Source of the DNA: Prevotella sp. | Lineage (GTDB): Bacteria > Bacteroidota > Bacteroidia > Bacteroidales > Bacteroidaceae | Direction: 5' to 3' | Assembly: GCA_017442765.1 (NCBI GenBank) | Contig: JAFRZC010000199.1 | Span: 1 to 16,159, forward strand | DNA length: 16,159 nucleotides | Shown here: one piece after another, positions 1-7,109 of the stretch | Position numbering within the stretch: position 1 is the first letter of the stretch | How the letters are laid out: every line of letters begins with the position of its first letter | Made by a program: the position numbers and the translations under genes | Notes under the pieces: model-generated | Databases searched by the model: none | Seen by the model: the letters and a program-made list of their open reading frames with translations, nothing else | Told to the model about the DNA's origin: nothing

Positions 1-2145
1 GTTCTCGCGGTCGAAGGCCAGACGGTAGTGGTCGCCCTCGCGGGCATCCTGCTCCCACTTCACCGCCATCTCACGGGCCTTGCCCATGTACTGGTCGTAG
101 GTGGCCTGGTCGCCCTTCATCTTCGCCATCTCGGCAAAACCCGCCACACCCATGATGGCCTTGATGCTCAGGTTGCAGTTGTGTGCCCAGTGACCGGCGA
201 AGTCGTCGGTGCAGAGCTGGTTCGACGGGTCCTGACCGTTCTCCACGAGATAGTCCGTCCACGTCTTCATGATGTCCCAGTACTTATCAACATACTTCGT
301 GTTGCCGTCGAGCTTACAGAGGGTGGCGGCAAGGGTAATCATGTTGCCGGCCTCCTCGAGTGGCATGTCGCCGCCATAAACCTGATAGTTGGCGATGGGA
401 TAGGTGCCGAGGTCGTGGGCGGCGAAAGGTTTCGTCCAGCGGCCCGTGTAGCTGTACTCGAAAATGGAGATCATCATGGCCTTCTGCAACTCGGGGTTAT
501 AGACGAGGAACAGCGGTGCCTCGGGATAGGTAAGGTCAACGGTATTGACGCAGCCGTTGGAGTTGTTCTCCTTCGAGAAGAAGAGCAGGTTGCCGTCCTC
601 GTCCTCGAAAAGTTTGTGGGCGGCAATGACATGGCGGTAGCTGGCCGAGAGGATTTCGGCATACTTCACGTTGCCCGCCTTCACTCCGTCGTCGTAGATG
701 CGCTGGTCGAGCTGACGACAGCGCTGCATGATGTCGGCATAATTGCTGTTCAGGTCGTTGAAGGCCTCGAAGATGGTCTTGCCGTTGCGGGCCCAATAGC
801 CCTTGTAGCGTTTGTACATGTATTCGATGTCGAGAATCTCGTCGTAGCCGATGAGGGCATACGAGGCGGCCTGTCGCGTGGTGCCGAAGTCGTGGACGTA
901 GGCCAGCGCGGGCATCTCCGAGGCCTTGCGGCAGACGATTTCCGGTTTACTCTGCGGCAGCTGTCCTGTTGCGACAAAGGTGTCGCGGCTATCGAGATCA
1001 CTTGCCAGGCTGACGCGCCCGTTGAAGTCGGGCAGATAGAAATATCCCCAGTCGATGCAGATGCCGTCGCCCTTCTTGGCGAGGATAGGCTGTTCGATGG
1101 TGCCCGTCTTCAGATAGTTCACACCCCGGTTGATGACGGTAGAGCTGACAGTGGGTTGGTTCGCCTTGTTCACTGCCTGATGCGGTGTAGCCGAGAGATA
1201 GAGCTGCACCTTGTGAGCCTGTCCGTCGGTTGAGCGCACCTGATAGCTGATATAGTTGACGGGAGTGGAGAGCAGGTCGAGATTGTCAATAAGCATAGGC
1301 GCGGTGAAGACCAGGTCGAGCTCGACGGGTCCGCAGGCAAAGGTGTAATAGGTATTCGTGGCAAGCACGTCAACCGAGCACTGCACAGCCTGCTCTATCG
1401 TGTTGTCGGCCTTCGAGATGTTGCGATAGAGACCGAAATCGACCAGTGCGCCACCGGTCTTGTTGTAGCAATGGGCGGCAATGACATTCTTGCCCGCATG
1501 GAGCAGCCCGGCCTTGTCGCCGGTAAGCTGTACCTTCACACCCTCGACGAGCGACATGATGCCCGTGCCCGCCTGGGTGCCGTTGATATAGATTTCGAAG
1601 GCGTCGTCGTGCGAGAACATCAGGTAGAGGTCGCCCTGCAGGTCGGCCTCGGTCAGGTCAACCGTGCGGCGCACCCAGATGTCGCTGTACTCCTCGGTCC
1701 AAGGTGTGCGTATGAAACTGTTGTTGTCCGTGCCGAACGCGCCGGTACCCTCGCGCCAGCCACTGTCGTCGAACGCCTCCTGCTGCCACCCGTCGGCAGG
1801 CTGCTCGCGGGTGAAGCGACCTTTCCAGGCCTCCTCGTCGGCCATCGGGACAACCGACTCGAGCACCTTGCGCTCCTTCGAGCCCATGAAGCGGTAGGTC
1901 TTGCCGTCCACGCGCAACAATCCTTCGAGCGGTTTCTCGTCGCCTGTCCAATGGCGGGTATCGCCATCGTTCAGCTCGTCATAGGGCGACCACACCGAGA
2001 AATAGGGGTCGTTCACCACGAGCGGCACGCTCGGCAACCGCAGACGCGTCGGTTTATACGGACGGAAAAATTCGGCATTCTGGCCATGCGAGCTGTATGC
2101 GGCCGCCACCATCGCCAACAGAAAAAACACTCTTTTCATCATCAT
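1..2145 (-). CDS. Exported glutaminase-family protein (DUF4964/DUF5127/DUF4965 type), C-terminus cut off by window edge
   Basis: The reading frame is open from an ATG at 2145 to the window edge, giving 715 codons without a stop, so the C-terminal end is missing. Three ATG codons lie in a row (2145-2137); any could start. Residues 1-22 form a signal peptide (KRVFFLLAMVAAAYSSHGQ). What follows matches the architecture of fungal glutaminase A relatives that are common in Bacteroidales: a short N-terminal part (LVVNDPYFSVWSPYDELND, RHWTG), then a DUF5127-like beta domain (PVNYISYQVRS), then the central DUF4965 domain (ALIGYDEILDIEYM, CVNTVDLTYPEAP, EAGNMITLAATLCKLDGN, WAHNCNLSIKAIMG). Between the first two parts, roughly residues 95-220, there is an added galactose-binding-like jelly roll (WQQEAFDDSGWREGTGAFG, DDAFEIYINGTQAG). 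The family is known mainly by annotation; glutamine hydrolysis here is an inference, and a glycoside-hydrolase-like role is an alternative. It appears to be its own transcription unit, 110 bases after ccsA. Confidence 0.85.
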   Translation of the reverse strand, partial: MMMKRVFFLLAMVAAAYSSHGQNAEFFRPYKPTRLRLPSVPLVVNDPYFSVWSPYDELNDGDTRHWTGDEKPLEGLLRVDGKTYRFMGSKERKVLESVVPMADEEAWKGRFTREQPADGWQQEAFDDSGWREGTGAFGTDNNSFIRTPWTEEYSDIWVRRTVDLTEADLQGDLYLMFSHDDAFEIYINGTQAGTGIMSLVEGVKVQLTGDKAGLLHAGKNVIAAHCYNKTGGALVDFGLYRNISKADNTIEQAVQCSVDVLATNTYYTFACGPVELDLVFTAPMLIDNLDLLSTPVNYISYQVRSTDGQAHKVQLYLSATPHQAVNKANQPTVSSTVINRGVNYLKTGTIEQPILAKKGDGICIDWGYFYLPDFNGRVSLASDLDSRDTFVATGQLPQSKPEIVCRKASEMPALAYVHDFGTTRQAASYALIGYDEILDIEYMYKRYKGYWARNGKTIFEAFNDLNSNYADIMQRCRQLDQRIYDDGVKAGNVKYAEILSASYRHVIAAHKLFEDEDGNLLFFSKENNSNGCVNTVDLTYPEAPLFLVYNPELQKAMMISIFEYSYTGRWTKPFAAHDLGTYPIANYQVYGGDMPLEEAGNMITLAATLCKLDGNTKYVDKYWDIMKTWTDYLVENGQDPSNQLCTDDFAGHWAHNCNLSIKAIMGVAGFAEMAKMKGDQATYDQYMGKAREMAVKWEQDAREGDHYRLAFDREN

Positions 2146-2185
2146 TTCAATATCGTTTTTGGGAATTATCGTCTCTTTCCGCCTG

Positions 2186-2216
2186 CGAAGATAACGAAAA
2201 AATCCGAGACCGACAA
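2186..2216 (-). promoter_or_regulatory. Possible promoter of the glutaminase-family gene
   Basis: On the minus strand TATCTTCG (2193-2186) differs from the Bacteroidetes -7 box TAnnTTTG at one base, and TTG (2216-2214) lies 20 bases upstream in the place of the -33 box. The site is about 40 bases before the start codon. The match is imperfect, so this is a tentative call. Confidence 0.45.
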
Positions 2217-2255
2217 CTTTTTTAGCCGCTTTTTTCACCTTCCGCCCCGCGAAAG

Positions 2256-3053
2256 CTAATACACGTGTATGCTTGCCCCCTGCGCTGAGGGCAGAAGATT
2301 TATACCCCACCAGCACACCTGTAAAAGGAGGAAGCACACGATGAGCATCCAGCTGGCGACTCGTGGATTGCTTTTTGGCGACAGGCGATAGTGCAGGCAG
2401 ACGAGATAGGAAAGCCACGTGGCGGCTGCCCAGGTCTCCTTCGGGTCCCACGACCAATAGTGTCCCCATGCCTCCTTTGCCCACAACGCACCGAACAGCA
2501 TTCCGACTGTCAGGAACGACAAGCCCGCCTGCACAAGACGGTCTAACTTCGGGAGTACGGGGTTACGGGAGTGCGGAGGTGTGGAGACAGGCTTCTCCCT
2601 TCGCGTCAGTATCCAGACTGCCACCATGGCCGAGGCACCCAGGAGCGCGTAGGCCATCATATAGACGATGACATGCGGAGCGAACCACGGACTCTGCAGG
2701 GCGGGCATAAGCGTTTTCGTGTGTATCTCGGGTTTGAGGAGGTTGACGGTAATGAATACGACGGCCATCAGTGTTGTGAAGGTGAGTATCCACTTGAACC
2801 GCCAGCGCACATAGACCACTAATCCGGCTAATGACAGGAACACCGAGTACCACAGTCGCGTCTCGCCCATGGTGCGCAGGGGTGGACGCTCGAGTTGACG
2901 CCACATCAGCATCAGATAGGAAAAGAACACTAAAAGTCCTAAAAATGTCGATGAAATGGCGATTTTCTTATTATTCTTCCATGCGAAGAAAGCACCTGCC
3001 AGCCAAAAAAGCGTGCTGACAAGGGCAAAGGAGATAAAGTGAGTCCAAATCAT
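2256..3053 (-). CDS. ccsA: Cytochrome c biogenesis protein CcsA (haem handling and ligation)
   Basis: A 265-residue polytopic membrane protein with hydrophobic segments near residues 5-24, 33-50, 68-82, 88-105, 124-148, 176-192, 207-222 and 234-252. The tryptophan-rich haem-binding signature WGHYWSWDPKE is at residues 196-206, and the flanking histidines H127 (APHVIVY) and H221 (CLHYR) fit the haem-coordinating pair of the CcsA family. With ResB it forms the System II cytochrome c synthetase, which passes haem across the membrane and joins it to CXXCH or CXXCK cysteines. The frame is open upstream to 3146, but the start at 3053 is preferred: it has a strong ribosome binding site, makes an ATGA overlap with the resB stop, and begins right at the first membrane segment. 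It is the last gene of the nrf operon, so its clients are probably NrfH and NrfA. Confidence 0.93.
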   Translation of the reverse strand: MIWTHFISFALVSTLFWLAGAFFAWKNNKKIAISSTFLGLLVFFSYLMLMWRQLERPPLRTMGETRLWYSVFLSLAGLVVYVRWRFKWILTFTTLMAVVFITVNLLKPEIHTKTLMPALQSPWFAPHVIVYMMAYALLGASAMVAVWILTRREKPVSTPPHSRNPVLPKLDRLVQAGLSFLTVGMLFGALWAKEAWGHYWSWDPKETWAAATWLSYLVCLHYRLSPKSNPRVASWMLIVCFLLLQVCWWGINLLPSAQGASIHVY

Positions 3054-4009
3054 GACGCGCCCTCCTTTCCTGGCTGTGGAATGAGAAACAGGGCAACGGC
3101 ACCGGCGAGCAGCAGATAGATGCCGACATAGACAGCCGGCATCCAAGGGTCGCTGACCAATTCGAAGATGCTGATGTCAGTCTGTGCGCCCTTAGCCTGG
3201 TCGTAGCCATACTGATAGATTTTCCACCCCTCCACCGTGACGGGCTTGTTCACATCGACGGTGGCCTTGATGTTGAGGCCGCTCTTGGTAAAAATCTGAA
3301 TGTCAGAGGCGAATCGCTTAGGGTCGCGCCGCACCCGCTCAATTCCCGTTGTGTCAGGCTCGCCCGTCACCTCCGACGGGTATTCCTCGAGAATAAACCG
3401 TTTCATCTCGATGGCGAGGGGCAGCTCCACGATGTTGCCCCTCTCGTCGGCTGCACGCCATTCGGGCCGCCTCACTTCGCACACCATCTTCAGCCGCCTC
3501 ATGTCGGCAGAGCCGAGCGTGCCACAGAGCAGGACAACCAGCAGACCGACATGACATACGAGGGAGGGGATTACCCTCCATCGCAGGTGCATCGTCTGGC
3601 GAATCGTCACCTGCGCGACGATGACCGTCATATAAAGATAAACCAGGACGAACGGCCATGCCGACAACATCCGTGTCAGTCCGAGCGGATCGAGTGTGGT
3701 CTGTCCGGCGGTCGGCTTGCCGGTGTATTGGCGTGTCAGCCCCATGACCACGGTCAGTCCCGCCGCCACCGCCAGCGCGGGCACAGCGGCCTGCACCGTG
3801 GTGAAAAATCGCAGGGCGTAGGCTTTCCTGCGCAGCGCGTAGATGGTGAGCATGGCCAACGCGAAAGCAGCCAGCACGATAATGTTGACCGGCCACGCGA
3901 AGAGCTGCCAGTATATGGGGCCGACGCTCAGCTGGAGCATCGTTCCTACGACAAGAAGGCCCGCCGCGAGGGCTGAGCCTTCTCTGTATGTCCAAGGTCT
4001 CCTCCACAT
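3050..4009 (-). CDS. resB: Cytochrome c biogenesis protein ResB/Ccs1-like
   Basis: A 319-residue membrane protein with segments near residues 12-30, 40-58, 70-90, 115-135, 148-166 and 291-311. The soluble part between the last two carries the family signature VNKPVTVEGWKIYQYGYD (residues 254-271). A histidine, H153, sits in membrane segment five, as in haem-conducting ResB proteins. ResB is the partner of CcsA in System II cytochrome c maturation, holding apocytochrome and haem at the outer face. The protein is much shorter than the Bacillus form (about 540 residues) and resembles the ResB half of the fused NrfI/CcsBA proteins of epsilonproteobacteria. Its ATG (4009-4007) shares one base with the nrfA stop (TGATG), and its stop overlaps the ccsA start by four bases, so the three genes are very likely translated from one message. 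Confidence 0.9.
   Translation of the reverse strand: MWRRPWTYREGSALAAGLLVVGTMLQLSVGPIYWQLFAWPVNIIVLAAFALAMLTIYALRRKAYALRFFTTVQAAVPALAVAAGLTVVMGLTRQYTGKPTAGQTTLDPLGLTRMLSAWPFVLVYLYMTVIVAQVTIRQTMHLRWRVIPSLVCHVGLLVVLLCGTLGSADMRRLKMVCEVRRPEWRAADERGNIVELPLAIEMKRFILEEYPSEVTGEPDTTGIERVRRDPKRFASDIQIFTKSGLNIKATVDVNKPVTVEGWKIYQYGYDQAKGAQTDISIFELVSDPWMPAVYVGIYLLLAGAVALFLIPQPGKEGAS
3060..3067 (-). promoter_or_regulatory. Strong Shine-Dalgarno of ccsA
   Basis: On the minus strand AAGGAGGG ends six bases before the ATG at 3053. None of the other start sites in this window that I checked has an obvious Shine-Dalgarno, as is usual in Bacteroidetes. This one decides the ccsA start and lies inside the last codons of resB, so it may support re-initiation across the 4-base overlap. 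Confidence 0.75.
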
Positions 4010-5541
4010 CAGATTTCGATGAGCTTGCCTTTTTTCCTCGCGTCGTCAATCCACTTCGGGACAATCTGGTCGAGGAACGACTGTTTCTTCTGCCTGAGCT
4101 TCACCATGTCGAGGCCGATGGCGGCCTGTGCCTTGGCCTTGGTGGAGTAGTCGGGCACGGGAATGTCACCCGTGACACCGTGCTTAGCCCCGACCTTGGC
4201 GATGAGCAGGCGTGCCTGCTGGGCGTAATCGACCGAGTGGGAGAGCAGACGTGTCACCTCCTGGGGCGCGTGGAAGGTGGCTCCGTGCGAGGCGATGGCA
4301 TAGTCCCACCGCCACTGGCTTTTGCGCAGCAGATCCTGAATGGGTTTCATCTCGGCCTCGGTGGCACCCTTGTCGATGATATACTTGGCCTCGAAGTGCG
4401 CGCGGGCCAGTTCCTGCTCGGCGCGGTCGCGCACCTCGTTGCATTTCTCCTGCCGCTCATAGACGTTCTGGCGCAGCACCTCGGCGTCCTGGCGGTGACA
4501 GGTCTGGCAGGTGCGGTCGATGTTGGCCAGCGGCGACATGATGTGGTGGTCGGTGAACTTCACGCCGCCCTCCTGCTTGTAGGGCATGTGGCAGTCGGCA
4601 CACGACACGCCGCGCTGACCGTGGATGCCTTGCAGGGCAATCTCATAGCCAGGATGCTGGGCCTTGAGGATGGGGGTCTTCGACAGCGGATGGATGTAGT
4701 CGTAGAAGCCAATCTCGTCGTAGTACTCCTCGGCGGCCTCGCAGGTCATACCCTTGTCCTGCGGGAACATCAGGTAGTTGGCCTTGCCCGGGTTCTTGGG
4801 GTCGTCGGGCTTGATGAAGTAGTATTCGGTGTGGCACTGTGCGCAGACGAGCGAGCGCATCTCCTGATGGCTTGCCTTGCGCACGTTCTTGCCGGCGCGC
4901 TGCCAGGCCTCATAGAGCGCGGGGCGTGCGGGGCGCAGGTCCATCGTGCGTGCATCGTGGCAGTCGCTGCAGCCGACGGTGTTCACGATTTCGTGGCCCA
5001 GGCTGCTCCACTTTCCGGAGTAGTAGTTGGCGGGGTCGAAGACGGTCTTCGACCCGCTGAGCTCGCGCATCATGCGTGGCACGTCGGGGCCTTTGCAGGT
5101 CCAGCACGTGGCGGGCTGCATGTCCTGGTCGCCGTCGATGCCCGGGTTGCCGGTGCGCAGTATCTTGCGCAGGTCTTCTATGCAGTGCTTGTGCCCGCGC
5201 GGCGTGTTGTAGTGGCGCGAGAAGGCATAGCCCGCCCAGAGCACGACCATCTCGGGACGCTGCTCGAGCACATCGACCTCCTGCGACGAGTTGTACTTCG
5301 ACACGAACGAGGTGTCTTCTGTCATGGCCCACGTCTCGTACTCGCGGGGGTAGTCGGCCTTGAACTTCTCGTTCTGAGCGATGATGCTGTCGGTGAACTG
5401 TGTGCGACGGTTGTTGAACACGCTGGCCACCTCGGCTCTGCGCTCAAGCAGCGACGAGACGAGCAGTCCCAGCACGAACACTACGGCCATGGCTCCTCCG
5501 AAGAGCAGCCAGCCTTGCCATTTCTTTAGTTGCTTTGCCAT
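4009..5541 (-). CDS. nrfA: Cytochrome c552, ammonia-forming nitrite reductase NrfA
   Basis: A 510-residue pentaheme cytochrome that reduces nitrite to ammonium with six electrons on the outer side of the membrane. An N-terminal membrane or signal segment spans residues 12-31. The five haem sites are CWTCK (146-150, the Lys-ligated catalytic haem), CSDCH (191-195), CAQCH (233-237), CADCH (314-318) and CQTCH (345-349). By alignment to well-studied NrfA proteins the active-site residues are all present: R129, Y240 and H296, with E239, K293 and Q295 as the calcium-site residues (CHTEYY, LKAQHPGYE). The helical C-terminal region that mediates dimer contacts is complete (HFEAKYIIDKGATEAEMKP, QWRWDYAIASHG). 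Start ATG at 5541, 15 bases after the stop of the preceding small gene. Electrons should come from NrfH, encoded two genes upstream, and haem insertion from ResB/CcsA directly downstream. Confidence 0.98.
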   Translation of the reverse strand: MAKQLKKWQGWLLFGGAMAVVFVLGLLVSSLLERRAEVASVFNNRRTQFTDSIIAQNEKFKADYPREYETWAMTEDTSFVSKYNSSQEVDVLEQRPEMVVLWAGYAFSRHYNTPRGHKHCIEDLRKILRTGNPGIDGDQDMQPATCWTCKGPDVPRMMRELSGSKTVFDPANYYSGKWSSLGHEIVNTVGCSDCHDARTMDLRPARPALYEAWQRAGKNVRKASHQEMRSLVCAQCHTEYYFIKPDDPKNPGKANYLMFPQDKGMTCEAAEEYYDEIGFYDYIHPLSKTPILKAQHPGYEIALQGIHGQRGVSCADCHMPYKQEGGVKFTDHHIMSPLANIDRTCQTCHRQDAEVLRQNVYERQEKCNEVRDRAEQELARAHFEAKYIIDKGATEAEMKPIQDLLRKSQWRWDYAIASHGATFHAPQEVTRLLSHSVDYAQQARLLIAKVGAKHGVTGDIPVPDYSTKAKAQAAIGLDMVKLRQKKQSFLDQIVPKWIDDARKKGKLIEI

Positions 5542-5556
5542 ATTCTCGTGGTTTTG

Positions 5557-6138
5557 TTATTCCTCATATCTGTCGAAGGTGATGGTATCCTCCCCGATGG
5601 CGATGACGAGGCGGTCTTTCGTTACCGACTCGATGGTGAACGCCTTGAAGAGGTCGGCCAGTCCGGCAATGTTCTCCATGTCTTTGGCGTTGTTTTCCTT
5701 CACCTGCGCCTCTATCAGGGCGGCTATCGCGTTCCACGACTCCTCGCTCGACTCGATGAGCGCGGCCACCTCCTTGTCGAGGAGGTGCATCTCGGTGATT
5801 TTGATATCGACATCGTCTTTGTTGAACGTTGCGGTCACGCTGCTGCCGGTTCTGACGTATGTTCCGGGCAGCGCGAAGACGACACCCAGCGTGCCAATCT
5901 CGTCGTCGGTGCTGCTGATGGGCATGGCGAGGACGACGGCTCCTTTCTCTTTGTCTTTCTTGGAGGCTTTTTCCTCTTTATCGAAGTGAACGATGAAATC
6001 CATGTTCAGCTCGTCGTCGTCGAGCTCAAATGCTTTTCTGAACGCCTCGTCGGCTTTCCAGAAGCCGTCGATGCGCTGTGCCGGCAGCGTTGCAATGCCG
6101 AGCAGCGACAGGGCTGCTATCAGTAAAACTTTTCTCAT
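5557..6138 (-). CDS. Small exported lipocalin-like protein of unknown function, between nrfH and nrfA
   Basis: A 193-residue protein that I do not recognise as a named family. Residues 1-20 are a signal peptide (RKVLLIAALSLLGIATLPAQ) with no lipobox cysteine; the mature protein has no cysteine and so no haem site. The mature part starts with a GxW-type motif (RIDGFWKADEAF, residues 22-33). It then shows alternating beta strands (AVVLAMPISS, TLGVVFALPGTYV, SVTATFNKDDVDIKITEM), a helical section about residues 126-170, and a final strand pair (RLVIAIGEDTITFDR). This order resembles the small lipocalin-like DUFs of Bacteroidales, but that is an inference from pattern only. The gene lies 7 bases after the nrfH stop and 15 bases before the nrfA start, so it is almost certainly co-expressed with the nitrite reductase. 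It could be an assembly or stability factor or a ligand-binding partner in the periplasm. Confidence 0.8.
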   Translation of the reverse strand: MRKVLLIAALSLLGIATLPAQRIDGFWKADEAFRKAFELDDDELNMDFIVHFDKEEKASKKDKEKGAVVLAMPISSTDDEIGTLGVVFALPGTYVRTGSSVTATFNKDDVDIKITEMHLLDKEVAALIESSEESWNAIAALIEAQVKENNAKDMENIAGLADLFKAFTIESVTKDRLVIAIGEDTITFDRYEE

Positions 6139-6145
6139 GTATGGT

Positions 6146-6754
6146 CTATTGCTTTTTAGTCATCTTTTTCTGTAGCCATTCGGGAACGGGGCTTGGGGGC
6201 AGGGGTACCTGGCTCTCGGCATTCGGCGTGCCCGAGAGCGAGTTCATGCCGCCGTGCGGCACGTTGCGGTGGCAGTCCCAGCAGGCCTTCCCCTCGCCGC
6301 GGCGGGCGGCCATGTAGTCGATGCGGCCCGTCCTCACCCGCTCCTGGTTGAGCTGTGTATGGCAGCGGATGCAGTTGTCCATCACCACCTCGGCGGTGAG
6401 CGTCTCGGCCTGTATGGCCTGCCGCTCGCTGTGGGTCACGAAGTAGGCGGTGTGCTTCAGTCCGTCAACGGCCTTGAAACCGTATTTCATGGCCAGGTTC
6501 TGATGGGGCACGTGGCAGTCGTTGCACGTCGCGTCGCGCCCGTGCGACGAGTGACTCCACGTGGCATAGTAGGGCGACATGATATGGCAGTTGACGCAGG
6601 CTCCGGGATCGTCGCCTATAAAATAAGTATGTACGCGCAAGAGATAAGACATCAGTGCAGCCAGCCCCACAACGATGCCGGAGAGGGTCAGCAGTGCCAC
6701 TTTCTGTCCGTAGGAAAGCTTGTCAGTCCAAGAGGTCAGCTTCCGCAGATTCAT
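6146..6754 (-). CDS. nrfH: NrfH, tetraheme quinol dehydrogenase subunit of nitrite reductase
   Basis: A 202-residue member of the NapC/NirT/NrfH family. One membrane anchor spans residues 18-40. Four haem sites follow: CVNCH (53-57), CNDCH (77-81), CIRCH (128-132) and CWDCH (158-162). The stretch after the first haem, CHIMSPYYATWSHSSH, is typical of NrfH; in Desulfovibrio NrfH the methionine in that place (here M59) ligates haem 1. It takes electrons from menaquinol and passes them to NrfA, with which it forms a membrane complex. The proline-rich tail after residue 170 (VPLPPSPVPEW) is likely exposed. It is the first gene of the operon; the promoter-like sites upstream are listed separately. 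Start ATG at 6754 is the only one giving a normal short cytoplasmic N-terminus. Confidence 0.96.
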   Translation of the reverse strand: MNLRKLTSWTDKLSYGQKVALLTLSGIVVGLAALMSYLLRVHTYFIGDDPGACVNCHIMSPYYATWSHSSHGRDATCNDCHVPHQNLAMKYGFKAVDGLKHTAYFVTHSERQAIQAETLTAEVVMDNCIRCHTQLNQERVRTGRIDYMAARRGEGKACWDCHRNVPHGGMNSLSGTPNAESQVPLPPSPVPEWLQKKMTKKQ

Positions 6755-6776
6755 AGATTGGTTCTTAGTTCGGTTG

Positions 6777-6807
6777 CAAAGATTTTGCCGGCGAGAGCAG
6801 AGCCAAG
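6777..6807 (-). promoter_or_regulatory. Proximal promoter-like site of the nrf operon
   Basis: On the minus strand AATCTTTG (6784-6777) matches the Bacteroidetes -7 box at all but its first base. CTTG (6807-6804) matches the -33 box at three of four bases, with a 19-base spacer. It would leave a leader of roughly 15-20 bases before nrfH. It is a weaker -7 match than the distal site but better placed. Confidence 0.45.
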
Positions 6808-6909
6808 CTTGCTTGAGCTATGCCGAGCGCAGCTAAAAACAGTGCAAGTCGAAAGCAATTAAGCATGCTTGGATTGCTGAGACGCAGCCTGTTTTATTAA
6901 AATTTTCTG

Positions 6910-6941
6910 CAAAGATAGGCATTTGTTTTGAGCTCGCCAAG
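6910..6941 (-). promoter_or_regulatory. Distal promoter-like site of the nrf operon
   Basis: TATCTTTG (6917-6910, minus strand) is a perfect TAnnTTTG box, with CTTG (6941-6938) 20 bases upstream. Transcription from here would give a leader of about 150 bases that could fold. The leader has three degenerate copies of a GAGxGCAG motif (6793-6800, 6824-6831, 6879-6886) and palindromes CAAGCTTG and AAGCATGCTT. I see no clear FNR- or HcpR-type inverted repeat next to it. Confidence 0.5.
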
Positions 6942-6953
6942 AAAACCATCAGG

Positions 6954-6980
6954 AAAAATCCTCATTAGTGAGGATGTTTT
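6954..6980. terminator. Short hairpin with A and T flanks, possible terminator
   Basis: ATCCTCA (6958-6964) and TGAGGAT (6969-6975) form a perfect 7-base stem with loop TTAG, flanked by AAAA on the left and GTTTTTA on the right. The form suits a two-way intrinsic terminator. No plus-strand gene ends near here and the next minus-strand operon already has a stronger terminator at 7355-7387, so its role is uncertain. Confidence 0.4.
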
Positions 6981-7036
6981 TAGTTAAATAAATTTAAAAT
7001 TTAGAAGTGGGAGGCGAGGGGTGAGAGGTGTTTTGG

Positions 7037-7058
7037 CCGGTTTCCTGTCGGAAACCGG
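7037..7058. repeat. Perfect 9-base inverted repeat
   Basis: CCGGTTTCC (7037-7045) and GGAAACCGG (7050-7058) are exact reverse complements around the loop TGTC. There is no T-run after it on either strand, so it is not a standard terminator. It sits about 120 bases upstream of the distal nrf promoter-like site and could be a protein-binding palindrome or a structured element. Confidence 0.7.
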
Positions 7059-7109
7059 TCGGTGGAAGCAAAAAACGGCCTGAAATCACGATTTGGCATA
7101 ACTCTTTGA

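Noticed and set aside
28..1233. Plus-strand open frame of 401 codons
   Set aside because: It is antisense to the glutaminase-family gene, which has a signal peptide and recognisable domains over the whole stretch.
3054..3146. 31-residue N-terminal extension of ccsA
   Set aside because: The extension is rich in Arg and Cys, lies within resB, and the start at 3053 has a strong ribosome binding site and sits at the first membrane segment.
3988..5529. Plus-strand open frame of 513 codons
   Set aside because: It is the antisense shadow of nrfA, whose five haem motifs and active-site residues are intact; the plus-strand product shows no family pattern and is made open by the GC-rich codon use.
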